A stretch of 64,000 bases of DNA from Enterocloster asparagiformis (GTDB lineage: Bacteria > Bacillota > Clostridia > Lachnospirales > Lachnospiraceae), in NCBI GenBank assembly GCA_018380885.1, contig JAGZSY010000022.1, positions 14,856-78,855 on the forward strand. Reading direction: 5' to 3'. The first letter of the stretch is position 1. Each line of letters begins with the position of its first letter. Made by a program: the position numbers and the translations under genes. Shown here piece after piece: positions 26,808-35,662 of the stretch. Under the pieces are notes generated by a model. That model had not been told where the DNA came from. It saw only the letters and a program-made list of their open reading frames with translations, and ran no database searches.

Positions 26808-28566
26808 GGTAGTGGATGGATCCCACGGTGAGCCCCAGCGCCGCCTCGTGGATCGCCTCGCCCAGCGTGGGGTGTGGGAATACGGTGGCAATGACCGCCT
26901 CAGGCGTCAGACCGTTGGTGAGCGCCAGGGTCAGGATGGAGATCAGGTTGGAGGCATCCGGCCCGGCCACGGCGGCTCCCAGCAGCTTCCCGTCCTCCTC
27001 CCCTGCGATCAGCTTGACAAAGCCCTTTCCCTCGTCCATGGTCAGAGCCTTGCCGTTGGCTGCAAAGGGGAAACGGCTCACCTTGTAGGCGGCGCCCTCC
27101 TGCCTCAGCTCCCGCTCCGTCTTTCCCACCGACGCGATCTCCACCCGCGAGAAGATCACAGAGGGGATAAAATCGTACTCCATGGTCCGCTCCTTTCCCA
27201 GGATGCGGTCAACGGCCACCAGCCCCTGGTGGGAGGCCGCGTGGGCCAGCTGGATTTTCCCGGTCACATCGCCGATGGCGTAAACGCCGGGAACGCTGGT
27301 TTCCATGGCGGCGTTCACCGCGATGCTCCGCTTGTTTTCCGTCAAAGCCACGCCGGCGTTCTCCAGCTTTAAGCCGTCCAGGTTCGCCGAACGCCCCACC
27401 GCCACCAGCACCTTGTCAGTCACCAGGTACTTCTCGCGGCCGCCGGCCTCAAACACGACGATACACTGTCCGTTCTCGCTCTCCCGGATTTCCTTTACCC
27501 GCACGCCGGTGCGGATATCCACCTCGCCCTTTAAGTCCTCGGTCAGCACCTCCACCAGGTCCTGGTCCGTGGTGGGCAGAATCTGCTTCTCATACTCCAG
27601 AACGTACACCTTCCTGCCCAGGGAGGCGTAAATTCCGGCAAATTCCATGCCGATCACGCCGCCGCCCACAATGGCGATGGAGTGAAACTCCTCCTCTAAG
27701 TCCAGAGCTGTGGTGGAATTGAGCACGTTGCGGCCGTGGATGCCGGGGATGGGCAGGTCCGCGATGCGCGAGCCCGAGGCAATGATCACGTGCTCCGCCT
27801 TCACGGCGGTGCGGTTCAGACCCTGGGTGACCATGAGCTCCCTCTGCCCCTGAAACGCCGCCGTGCCCCGGACCAGGCGCACGCCGTTTTTCTCCAGCAG
27901 GGACTCGACCCCGCCGCGCAGCTGTTCCACCACCTGGTTTTTGTGGCCGATCACCTGATGCATGTCAAAGGAAGCCTGCCCGCAGCTCACGCCAATATCC
28001 GTCAGGGAACGCAGCATATGGTACTTTTCCGCGCTGTTGACAATGGCCTTGGTTGGAATGCAGCCTACGTTCAGGCAGGTGCCGCCCACCTTTCCCTTCT
28101 CGATGAGCACCACGTCCCTGCCCTGCTTCGCCGCGTAGATGGCGGCCTCGTATCCCCCCGGCCCTGCTCCCACCACAGCGATATCGCAGGAGATCTCCTC
28201 CTTTTTGCCGAACAGGGACAGAGCGGGGTTCTTGCGGACGCTCTCGGCAGATGGAGCTGAAGGACGCCCTGTCTCCGGAGCGCTTTCCCGTCCCTTTACC
28301 GGCTGAGCGGGCGCCGCGGTCGCGTCCGCCCCCGCGCCCTCACAGGCCGCCTGCGCAAAGGCCTCGCCGCTGCCGATCTCCTGCCCTTCCCTCACCAGCA
28401 GCTTCTCTATGGTCCCTGAGCGCTCGGCCTTGACAACCGTGTTGATTTTCCCGCTCTCCGCTTTCAAAAGAGGGTCGTTGGCCTGAAAGCTTTCCCCCTC
28501 ATTTTTGTAAATTTTTGTAATCTTGTAGCGTTTTTTGCTGTCCGCCGCTTTAAATAACAACTCCAT
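26800..28566 (-). CDS. lpdA: Dihydrolipoyl dehydrogenase with N-terminal lipoyl domain
   Basis: 588 residues. The N-terminal lipoyl/biotinyl domain (about 1-80) has the modifiable lysine K40 in ESGKINT. An Ala/Pro-rich hinge (about 90-130) leads into a full E3: FAD motif GAGPGGYEAAIYAA, redox pair GGTCLNVGCIPTKA, NAD motif IVGGGVIGMEFAG and catalytic HPTLGEAIHEA. GGAGGG lies before ATG 28566. E3s with their own lipoyl arm occur in pyruvate dehydrogenase clusters of Gram-positives, but no E1 or E2 is here. It may serve a distant complex or act alone with LplA. Confidence 0.94.
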   Translation of the reverse strand: MELLFKAADSKKRYKITKIYKNEGESFQANDPLLKAESGKINTVVKAERSGTIEKLLVREGQEIGSGEAFAQAACEGAGADATAAPAQPVKGRESAPETGRPSAPSAESVRKNPALSLFGKKEEISCDIAVVGAGPGGYEAAIYAAKQGRDVVLIEKGKVGGTCLNVGCIPTKAIVNSAEKYHMLRSLTDIGVSCGQASFDMHQVIGHKNQVVEQLRGGVESLLEKNGVRLVRGTAAFQGQRELMVTQGLNRTAVKAEHVIIASGSRIADLPIPGIHGRNVLNSTTALDLEEEFHSIAIVGGGVIGMEFAGIYASLGRKVYVLEYEKQILPTTDQDLVEVLTEDLKGEVDIRTGVRVKEIRESENGQCIVVFEAGGREKYLVTDKVLVAVGRSANLDGLKLENAGVALTENKRSIAVNAAMETSVPGVYAIGDVTGKIQLAHAASHQGLVAVDRILGKERTMEYDFIPSVIFSRVEIASVGKTERELRQEGAAYKVSRFPFAANGKALTMDEGKGFVKLIAGEEDGKLLGAAVAGPDASNLISILTLALTNGLTPEAVIATVFPHPTLGEAIHEAALGLTVGSIHYHE

Positions 28567-28631
28567 GATTTTCCCTCCAAACACAGTGATTGCTCCCGGC
28601 GCAGGCCTATCCCGCGCCTGAATGGGCTCAT

Positions 28632-28673
28632 TAAAAAGGACGGCTGCGAAGGTCCCTCCCGCACAGCCGTCCT
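28632..28673 (-). terminator. Terminator of CMD gene
   Basis: Minus strand stem AGGACGGCTG/CAGCCGTCCT followed by TTTTTAATG. Confidence 0.85.
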
Positions 28674-28701
28674 CTGTCCTCAAATGTCCTGATCCGCCGC
28701 T

Positions 28702-29052
28702 TTAGTCAAAATCGTGCTCAAACTCGTTTACCGCGTCCATCAGCGTGGTAACGGTGTACGCCATGCTGGGGCCTCCGCCGAAGGCTACCGCAACCATGGC
28801 CGCCTCAATGATCTCCTCCCTGGTGGCTCCCGCCTCGTACGCTTTGTACACATGGTAGACGATGCAGTACTCGCAGCGGTTGTAAGCGCCGATGGCCACG
28901 CTGATCAGCTCCTTGGTTTTCACCGGGAGCGCGCCCTCCGCGTAGTTGGTCCCCAGAAGATTCATGAACGCCTGGACATGCGCCTCGTTGGTCTCGCCCA
29001 GCTTTCCCAGACCGCCGACAAAATCATTCAGCATTGTTCTTACATCTTTCAT
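28702..29052 (-). CDS. Carboxymuconolactone decarboxylase/AhpD-like protein
   Basis: 116-residue all-helical CMD-family protein. The AhpD-type catalytic stretch CEYCIVYHVYKA provides the CxxC and downstream His that give peroxidase or thiol-oxidoreductase activity. GGAGG is nine bases before the ATG. It lies directly below a MarR gene with a large palindrome between them, so it is very likely the target of that regulator, perhaps in response to peroxide or quinone stress (inference). Confidence 0.88.
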   Translation of the reverse strand: MKDVRTMLNDFVGGLGKLGETNEAHVQAFMNLLGTNYAEGALPVKTKELISVAIGAYNRCEYCIVYHVYKAYEAGATREEIIEAAMVAVAFGGGPSMAYTVTTLMDAVNEFEHDFD

Positions 29053-29084
29053 GTTTTAAGCCCTCCAATCGATTTTTGCACTTT

Positions 29085-29113
29085 CTTGTAATACTAATAA
29101 TTAGCAATACAAG
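29085..29113. promoter_or_regulatory. Probable MarR operator palindrome
   Basis: A 29-base near-perfect palindrome, CTTGTAATACTAAT at 29085-29098 and ATTAGCAATACAAG at 29100-29113, mismatched at only two positions per arm. It lies 33 bases before the CMD start and about 40 bases past the marR stop, in an AT-rich patch. Size and form suit a MarR dimer. Confidence 0.7.
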
Positions 29114-29150
29114 TATTATGTTCATAATATAACACGGAAACCGGGGTCTG

Positions 29151-29579
29151 TCAACCCTCTTCCGTGTTTGCAAGCATCTGATTCAGAACTTCCTTGAATA
29201 TCTCCAGCTTCTCCTCCCCGATCCCCCGGATCGCGTCGTCCTTAAACTGCTCCGCCCGCTGGGAAAGCTTATCGTAGAGCGCCCGCCCCTCAGGCGTCAT
29301 CTCCAGGTAGCGCACCCGCCGGTCCTCCTCGCAGCAGACCCTGCGCACGATGTTCTCCTTCTCCATACGGTCCAGCAGGCGTACCACCGTCGATTCCCTG
29401 GAATTCATCCGCTCCGCCAGCTGCTTCTGGGTGATGGACGGGCAGCGGTCCACGTAATACATGGCGATCCACTGCACCCGGCTCACCCCGCTGCCGGCGA
29501 AGCGGTCCTCCAGGCGTTCCGCCAGGGTTTTGGCCCCTCTGCTGGTGATATAGGCAATGCAATCTTCCAATTGGAACAT
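29151..29579 (-). CDS. MarR-family regulator
   Basis: 142-residue winged-helix repressor. The DNA-recognition region reads QKQLAERMNSRESTVVRLLDRME and the wing is EEDRRVRYLEMTPEGR, all canonical. I take ATG 29579, with GGAGG eleven bases upstream; a GTG at 29591 directly abuts that site. A CysCys pair (RRVCCEEDRR) just before the wing could make it redox-responsive. It regulates itself and/or the adjacent CMD gene. Confidence 0.9.
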   Translation of the reverse strand: MFQLEDCIAYITSRGAKTLAERLEDRFAGSGVSRVQWIAMYYVDRCPSITQKQLAERMNSRESTVVRLLDRMEKENIVRRVCCEEDRRVRYLEMTPEGRALYDKLSQRAEQFKDDAIRGIGEEKLEIFKEVLNQMLANTEEG

Positions 29580-29683
29580 CCTTTGCTCCACCTCCCTCTA
29601 TGCCGCCGCGGCATGTTTTGTTCTGAGTATAGCACCAGCGCAAAACGGTGTCAATCACCGGATTTTGAGAGGAGGCGGTCCCT

Positions 29684-31150
29684 TCACCCCTCCTCCCGGC
29701 CTCCGCCGTAGCAGAATCCGTCCAGATCATACAGCGTCACCTGCGCTCGACAGCCTTCCAGGCGGACGCAGCCCTCGTGGCCGTAAACCCGGGTGGTAAA
29801 CACCTCCCGCCCTCCGTTCACAAACACCTCCAGGGAGGAGGTGTCCGAGAAAACCCGCAGGCTGTCCAGGCGCTCCAGCCTCACGCTGCGGCTGGTCCGT
29901 CCGCTGCCACACTGCCCCAAATCCAGGGTTAAAAGTCCGTCCTTCCAGACCATGGTCACGCCCTGGCGCAGTGTGAGCGCCATAAAACCGCAGCGCTCAA
30001 ACGCGGCCTCCAGCTCATAGACCGGCCCCCGCTCCTGCGCCCGGTTTAAGCCTGCGGCGTCAAAGTCCCGGCGGTTTTTCCGCAGGGCCTTCAGCTCTTC
30101 AAGGGGCTGCTGGATCAGGCGTCCGTCCCGCATATGCAGCTCTCTGGGCAGCGTCAGCCCATGCTGCCAGCCCGCCTCCACGGTGGGATTGGTGTAGTCC
30201 GCGTCTGGGATTCCCATCCAGCCGATCATGATGCGCCGCCCCGCCTCGTCACAGAAGGTCTGGGGCGCGTAAAAGTCAAAGCCCCGGTCCACCATGCTGA
30301 TCCCGGCCATATCCTCCAGGAAATACTCCCCGGGCGCGAAGTCGTAATCCAGCGCCGCGGCCGTGCACTGGTGCACATTGGCGAAGTCCACGCCGCGGCC
30401 CGGCACGCCCTGGGGACAGCAGACGAGGCAGAGCCGTCCGTCCAGAACGAACAGGTCCGGACACTCCCACATATATCCGAAGGGCTCCCGGGTGGTGATG
30501 CGGCCGTGGTACTCCCAGCGCCTCAGATCGGCGGAGCGGTAGACCAGCACCATACCCTTTCCTCGCACGTCCCGGGCGCCCAGCACCATGTAATAGCCGT
30601 CCTCCCGCCTGATCACCTTGGGATCACGGACGTGGCCGCTCATATCCGCCGGGTAATCGCTGTTTGTGAGCAGCACTTCCTTTTCCGAAAAATGGAAGCC
30701 GTCCCGGCTGGTCATGTGCACAACGCTGCTGCCGCGGCCTGTGAGAATATAGTCGTAGTCGTCCCGGTCGAAATATTTTACATTTCCGGTATAAAAATAA
30801 TGGATCAGGCCGTTTTCCACAAACGCACAGCCGGAGTACACGCCGTGGGCATCGAAATCCCGGTCCGGGTACAGCACCGGCTCGCCCTGCTCATAGTTGA
30901 CGAAATCCCGGGTGGTGTAATGCCCCCACAGCTTCAGCTCGCCGGTAGGCTCAAAGGGCGTGTACTGGTAATAAATATGGTAGGTGCCGTTTACCTGGCA
31001 CAGGCCATTGGGATCGTTGAGCCAGCCCGTTTCCGGCATCAGGTGGAAGGCCAGGCGGTCCCGGTCCGCCGCCACCTGTTCCCGGTAGGCCCTGTTCTGC
31101 CGGTACCACTGCCTGTAATCTTCCCGAAACACCTTTTGATATTTTTTCAC
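29684..31150 (-). CDS. scrB: Sucrose-6-phosphate hydrolase (GH32)
   Basis: 488 residues, cytoplasmic five-bladed propeller plus C-terminal beta-sandwich. The GH32 triad is complete: nucleophile Asp in WLNDPNG, RDPK, and acid/base Glu in WECPDLF. It hydrolyses the sucrose-6-phosphate made by the PTS to glucose-6-phosphate and fructose. The start is GTG with GGAGGAAGG upstream. It is 17 bases after scrA in the same operon. Confidence 0.93.
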   Translation of the reverse strand: MKKYQKVFREDYRQWYRQNRAYREQVAADRDRLAFHLMPETGWLNDPNGLCQVNGTYHIYYQYTPFEPTGELKLWGHYTTRDFVNYEQGEPVLYPDRDFDAHGVYSGCAFVENGLIHYFYTGNVKYFDRDDYDYILTGRGSSVVHMTSRDGFHFSEKEVLLTNSDYPADMSGHVRDPKVIRREDGYYMVLGARDVRGKGMVLVYRSADLRRWEYHGRITTREPFGYMWECPDLFVLDGRLCLVCCPQGVPGRGVDFANVHQCTAAALDYDFAPGEYFLEDMAGISMVDRGFDFYAPQTFCDEAGRRIMIGWMGIPDADYTNPTVEAGWQHGLTLPRELHMRDGRLIQQPLEELKALRKNRRDFDAAGLNRAQERGPVYELEAAFERCGFMALTLRQGVTMVWKDGLLTLDLGQCGSGRTSRSVRLERLDSLRVFSDTSSLEVFVNGGREVFTTRVYGHEGCVRLEGCRAQVTLYDLDGFCYGGGREEG

Positions 31151-31167
31151 AAGCCTTCCTCCCGCAC

Positions 31168-33102
31168 TTATTTTCTTCTCACCTCAGCCACCCTTGTGTC
31201 CGTTCCGCCGCTCTCCGCCGGGAACACCTCCACCTCCAGGGCCGCGCCCTCGGTGAAGATCATCATGGTCTGCGGGTTTAAATTCCTGCCGCGGATCAGG
31301 TCCAGGTCCATGCGCAGCAGCCCGTCGCCCTTTTTCACACGGGCGCCCTGCTCCACAAGAGCCTCAAAGCCCTCCCCGTCCAGCTTGACCGTGTCGATTC
31401 CTGCGTGAATCAACACCTCAAAGCCGGAGTCGGAGGCAATCCCCAGGGCGTGCTTGGTGGGAAAAATCATGGTCACAGTGCCGTCGCAGGGAGCGCACAC
31501 CAGGCCGTCCCGGGGATTCACCGCGATGCCGTCGCCCAGGGCCTTTGAGGCGAACATCTCGTCGGCGGACCCGGATACCGGCAGAATCTCTCCCTCCATT
31601 GGGGAATAGAATGAGGCGGCGCTGCTCTCCTCCACGGCCAACGCCTCCCGGCCTGCGGCGGGCGCTGGGGACTTTTTCTCCGCGCCCTGCCCACTCCCAC
31701 CGCCGTCCTGGCGCTCCAGCCCGAATTTCTTCCAGAACACCACGGTCAGGGCAAAGGATACCGCCATAGACAGGGCCAGGCCAATGGCAAAATTCAGATA
31801 GTGGTCCGGCTTCATGGAGATAAAGCCGGGCAGTCCCGCCGCGCCCAGGGCCTGGGCCAGGGTTTTGGTGCCGGCCAGGTAGGCGCTGCCCACCGCGGAA
31901 CCGGTCATAGCCGCGTAGAAGGGGTACTTTAGTTTCAGCGTCACGCCGAACATGGCCGGCTCGGTGATTCCCAACAGGGCGGAAATACCGGAGGCTGAGC
32001 AGATGGATTTGATCTTCTCGTTCTTTGTCATCAGCAGCACGGCCAGCACAGCCGCGCCCTGGGCCACGTTGTTCATGCTGGCGGTGGAGAAGATAAAGCT
32101 TCCGCCCGTCCGCGCGCTGTCCGCCAGGAGCTGGGTCTCAATGGCGATAAAGCTGTGATGCATTCCGGTCATGGTGATGGGCGCGTAGACAAAGCCGAAC
32201 AGCGCCCCGCCCACCGGGCCCAGGGTATTGTAGGTCCAGGTGATCCCCGCCGCCAGCAGATTGCCGGCCTGGCGCAGGATCGGGCCCACAAATATAAAAG
32301 TCATAAAGGAGGTAATCAGGATGGACAGCAGCGGCGTGGTCAGGTTATCCAGCCAGGTAGGCGTCACCTTGTGCAGCCGCTTCTCGATAGCCGCCAGAAT
32401 CCAGGCCACTGCCAGCACCGGCAGCACTGTTCCCTGGTAGCCGATGGCAGCGATCTCAAACCCGAAAATGTTCCAAACAGGCGCCTCGGCGATTCCGATC
32501 TGGTAGGCGTTTAACAGGTCGGGGTGCACCATGATCATGCCCATGGCAGCGCCCAAAAAAGGATTCCCGCCGAACTTTTTCGTGGCGCTGAAGCCGATCA
32601 GCACGGGCAGAAATGTAAACGGCGCGTTGGCAAAGGTGTTGATCGCCGAGGCCAGGCCCTGCCACTGGGGGTAGAGCGCGATCAGGGACTGCCCGCCGAT
32701 CAGCGGGGAGGTCAGCAGATTGTTCAGGCCCATGAGCAGGCCGCCCGCCACAATGGCCGGGATGATGGGCACGAAAATATCGCTGAGCATCTTGATAAAG
32801 CGCTGCACCGCGTTGCCCTTCTTCTCCTCAGGCTCATCTCCGTTCTCCTGCGCAACGCCCAACTGCTTCTGCACCTCGTCGCAGATCAGGTTCACCAGGC
32901 CCGCCCCGAAAATGATCTGGAACTGGGACTGTGTCAGAAACACACCCTTGACCCCCTCCAGATCTCCGATGGCCTCCTCGTCCCTCAGATCGTTGTTCTT
33001 CAACTGCAGCCTCAGCCGCGTGGCGCAATGCGCCACAGAGCGGATGTTGCTCTTTCCGCCCACATGTTCGATCACCTGACTGGCAATTTTCGCATAATCC
33101 AT
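31168..33102 (-). CDS. scrA: Sucrose PTS transporter EIIBCA
   Basis: 644 residues with domains in the order IIB, IIC, IIA. The phospho-cysteine is in VAHCATRLR (IIB, near residue 26). The IIC domain has about ten helices and the typical MTGMHHSFIAIE loop. The IIA domain (about 500-635) has the phospho-His in EVLIHAGIDTV. The order and IIB sequence suit the sucrose/trehalose/beta-glucoside group; the GH32 partner and LacI repressor point to sucrose. Expression is from a promoter flanked by two operators. Confidence 0.94.
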   Translation of the reverse strand: MDYAKIASQVIEHVGGKSNIRSVAHCATRLRLQLKNNDLRDEEAIGDLEGVKGVFLTQSQFQIIFGAGLVNLICDEVQKQLGVAQENGDEPEEKKGNAVQRFIKMLSDIFVPIIPAIVAGGLLMGLNNLLTSPLIGGQSLIALYPQWQGLASAINTFANAPFTFLPVLIGFSATKKFGGNPFLGAAMGMIMVHPDLLNAYQIGIAEAPVWNIFGFEIAAIGYQGTVLPVLAVAWILAAIEKRLHKVTPTWLDNLTTPLLSILITSFMTFIFVGPILRQAGNLLAAGITWTYNTLGPVGGALFGFVYAPITMTGMHHSFIAIETQLLADSARTGGSFIFSTASMNNVAQGAAVLAVLLMTKNEKIKSICSASGISALLGITEPAMFGVTLKLKYPFYAAMTGSAVGSAYLAGTKTLAQALGAAGLPGFISMKPDHYLNFAIGLALSMAVSFALTVVFWKKFGLERQDGGGSGQGAEKKSPAPAAGREALAVEESSAASFYSPMEGEILPVSGSADEMFASKALGDGIAVNPRDGLVCAPCDGTVTMIFPTKHALGIASDSGFEVLIHAGIDTVKLDGEGFEALVEQGARVKKGDGLLRMDLDLIRGRNLNPQTMMIFTEGAALEVEVFPAESGGTDTRVAEVRRK

Positions 33103-33133
33103 AAATTTTTACCTTCCCTTCCCAACAGTTTCC

Positions 33134-33145
33134 GGTATCGGTTCC
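33134..33145. promoter_or_regulatory. scr operator O2
   Basis: GGTATCGGTTCC, an imperfect copy of the palindrome at 33193, within the shared motif TTCCGGTAYCGGTWCCAT. It lies just beyond the -10 box in the scrA leader. Confidence 0.7.
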
Positions 33146-33153
33146 ATATTTAA

Positions 33154-33182
33154 ATATTATAACCTTTCCGGCATTTTGTCAA
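33154..33182 (-). promoter_or_regulatory. scrA promoter (sigma-A)
   Basis: Minus strand TTGACA at 33177-33182. Either TAATAT at 33154-33159 (17-base spacer) or TATAAT at 33156-33161 (15-base spacer) is the -10. Confidence 0.85.
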
Positions 33183-33192
33183 TGTATTTTCC

Positions 33193-33204
33193 GGTACCGG
33201 TACC
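33193..33204. promoter_or_regulatory. scr operator O1
   Basis: Perfect 12-base palindrome GGTACCGGTACC, centred 59 bases from O2 and immediately upstream of the -35. Two LacI-family sites flanking a promoter fit repression by ScrR. Confidence 0.75.
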
Positions 33205-33268
33205 ATGTTTTGATGTAAAAAAACAGCGCCATTTTTTGTGTATTTTGCACAATTTCGGCGCTGATTTC

Positions 33269-34252
33269 CTATTTTTTCACGCTTTGTCCCCGGATAAGCG
33301 TATAATCCACGACCTGCTTTTTTGGCACCGGTTCCCGGCGGATCATTTTGAGCACTGTCTCCGCCCCCAGGTAGCCCATAGCGTAGGAGTCGAATTTCAG
33401 CGTGGTCAGGGACGGCTTTAACAGCGCGCTCTCGTCGTAACCGCCGAAGCCCGCCACCGACACATCCTCCGGTATCCGGAGGCCGCGCCGCTCCAGCACC
33501 AGGTACGCGCCGAAGGCCAGCCGGTCCGTGGCGCAGATCATGGCGTCCACCGGGCCCTGCTCCAGAATCGCCTCCGCCATGCGCTGCCCGCTCTCAAAGC
33601 TGTAATCCCCCTGAAGCGCGATCACCTCCGGATCGCCCTGCTCCCGCAGGCCGTCCAGGACGCCCTGCCTCCGGCTGACGCCAACGGCCAGGTCGGACTG
33701 GTCCACCCCCAGGTACCCCACCCGCCTGGGGCCGGTCCGGCCCACGTAAGCGCCCATGGCCTTCCCGGCTCCGTAATCGTCCGCCGTCACCACCGTGCCC
33801 GGCTGGTACTCCTGGGCCAGCACCACCACAGGCACAGGGCAGCCCTCAATCACCCTGTGCAGCTCCGGCGTAATGGTGATGGCGCTGACCAGGATGCCGT
33901 CCACGTTCAGCGCCATCAGCCGCTGCATGTTTTTCAGCTCCAGCTCCGGGCTGTGGTCGGAATCCTTGATCAGTGTCTCGTACCCCTGTCCCCGCAGATA
34001 GCGGTCGATGCTGGTGACCACCCGGCTGGTGATCCTGGAGTTCAGCGTGGGAACCACCACCCCGATCACATTGCTCTCCTTCGCCTTCAGGCGGGCAAAG
34101 GTGTTGGGTTCATAGTGGTATTCCCGTATAATCTCCTGAATCCGCTCCCTGGTGGACTCCTTCACATACCCTCCGTTGAAATAGCGGGACACCGTGCTCT
34201 TGGTCACGCCCGCCATGTCGGCAATATCGGCCATGGTGATTTTTCTCGGCAT
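33269..34252 (-). CDS. scrR: LacI-family sucrose repressor
   Basis: 327 residues. The N-terminal helix-turn-helix is TMADIADMAGVTKSTVSRYF, with the hinge helix in TRERIQEIIRE. A periplasmic-binding-protein-like sensor domain (about 60-327) follows. It is upstream of and co-directional with scrA-scrB, and its own promoter is at 34348-34376. The effector is probably fructose or a sugar phosphate, by analogy with other ScrR proteins. The two palindromes before scrA are the expected binding sites. Confidence 0.92.
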   Translation of the reverse strand: MPRKITMADIADMAGVTKSTVSRYFNGGYVKESTRERIQEIIREYHYEPNTFARLKAKESNVIGVVVPTLNSRITSRVVTSIDRYLRGQGYETLIKDSDHSPELELKNMQRLMALNVDGILVSAITITPELHRVIEGCPVPVVVLAQEYQPGTVVTADDYGAGKAMGAYVGRTGPRRVGYLGVDQSDLAVGVSRRQGVLDGLREQGDPEVIALQGDYSFESGQRMAEAILEQGPVDAMICATDRLAFGAYLVLERRGLRIPEDVSVAGFGGYDESALLKPSLTTLKFDSYAMGYLGAETVLKMIRREPVPKKQVVDYTLIRGQSVKK

Positions 34253-34347
34253 ATTCTCTTACTCCGTGTGTTTGGTGGTTTTTGCGGCGCCGGCCTCCCC
34301 CGCTCCCCGCCGGGCACCGCGGTCGCAGGCGCACAATTCTATGCTTC

Positions 34348-34376
34348 ATCATACCACGGGGAAATCTTTGTTGCAA
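34348..34376 (-). promoter_or_regulatory. scrR promoter (sigma-A)
   Basis: Minus strand TTGCAA at 34371-34376, 17-base spacer, TATGAT at 34348-34353. Confidence 0.75.
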
Positions 34377-34430
34377 GCGGGAAACTTGGAGCCGGGGCCT
34401 GCCGGGAGCCGCGGCGCAGATCGCGACCGC

Positions 34431-34463
34431 AAAAAAATACGGACAGCCGAAGCCGTCCGCATC
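34431..34463 (-). terminator. Terminator of DUF3829 lipoprotein gene
   Basis: Minus strand GCGGACGGC, TTCG tetraloop, GCTGTCCGT, then a run of seven T. Confidence 0.88.
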
Positions 34464-34519
34464 TGATTATCTGCCAATCCTTTTGCTTGTCTTATCTCGC
34501 CGCTCTCCTAAAATCGCGC

Positions 34520-35548
34520 TCACTCGGCAAACACTGAATTATACCGGTCAATGCACTGGTTCAAGGTGTTGATCACGTGGGAGATGGAACCCAGAGGCTC
34601 CAGGGAGACGTCCTCGATGGGCTTGCCGCTCTCCACCTGCTTGATCATCCACTCCACCGCCTGCAGCTGCTTCTCAAACAGCCCGTCAAAGGGCCTGGAG
34701 TTGCTGAGGGATTCCACGATCAGCTGGTCATTGTCCGCCGCCGCCTCATTGAACTGCTCCACTGAGGCCGCCAGCTCGTCGTAGAGGGTGCGTATCTCAG
34801 TCAGGTCCATATCGTTGATATTCTCATCCGTCACGTCCTGTTTCTCCACGGCGTCTATGATCTTTCTGGTGAGGTCGATGTTGTTGCTGGCGTAGTACTG
34901 GATCATATAGCCTTCGCTTTTGAGCTCCTCGCGGAACTGCTCCGCCCGCCCGCTCTCCAGCTCCGTCATCGCGTTGTAATAGTCCGTGGCCGCGGGCTCA
35001 AATTCCATGGCCGCCGCAAGGATGACGGGGTGCAGCTCCTTGGGCTTCGCGTACTGGTTGTCCGCGTAGGCTCCGTGCATGCGGCTGATCTCGGAGAAGG
35101 ACTCCATCAGCTTCCGCAGGGGATCGGCCATCTCCTTGACCAGATTATCCATCTCGCCGTAGGAGGGTTCCATATCCGCCAGCTCCAGAGCCATCTCCAG
35201 GGTATCCGTGTTGGCGCCCACAATGCGGTAACCGTAGGTAAGCCCTGTATCCGGCAGCAGCGCGAACTCCTCCTGGCTGTCCACCACGGTGAAATAATAG
35301 TCGATGTTGTCCAGGATCTCCAGGATATCATTGCTCAGCTCAATGTAGATATTGTACTTGATCAGATCCATGGTCTCCTCGTCCAACTCGGGCTCCGTCT
35401 CCTCCGTCTCGGTCTCCTGCGCCAGGGTCAGACCTTTTTCCTCGCCGAATTTGCCGCCCGCCTCCGGCGTCTTTGCGCCGCAGCCCGCCACCGCCAGGCT
35501 GGCCGCCAGCGCGGCCGCGGCCATCATTGTCATACGCTTTTTTCTCAT
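34520..35548 (-). CDS. DUF3829-like lipoprotein
   Basis: 342 residues. The signal peptide (MRKKRMTMMAAAALAASL) ends in lipobox AVAGC, so it is a membrane lipoprotein. An acidic linker (Glu/Thr-rich, about 35-60) leads to a largely helical domain with many conserved Tyr and Asp/Asn, resembling the DUF3829 family of clostridial and enteric lipoproteins. Function is unknown. Start 35548 has AGAGGAG at the right distance. Transcribed alone. Confidence 0.75.
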   Translation of the reverse strand: MRKKRMTMMAAAALAASLAVAGCGAKTPEAGGKFGEEKGLTLAQETETEETEPELDEETMDLIKYNIYIELSNDILEILDNIDYYFTVVDSQEEFALLPDTGLTYGYRIVGANTDTLEMALELADMEPSYGEMDNLVKEMADPLRKLMESFSEISRMHGAYADNQYAKPKELHPVILAAAMEFEPAATDYYNAMTELESGRAEQFREELKSEGYMIQYYASNNIDLTRKIIDAVEKQDVTDENINDMDLTEIRTLYDELAASVEQFNEAAADNDQLIVESLSNSRPFDGLFEKQLQAVEWMIKQVESGKPIEDVSLEPLGSISHVINTLNQCIDRYNSVFAE

Positions 35549-35662
35549 CTGTGCTCTCCTCTGAAACATAATACATAATCTTTATTATATTAGCACATTT
35601 CTTTCAGTTTGGAAAGCCAATTTCCAAAAATTCCTTGACAACCGGGCGGCGCGTTTCCGGTC

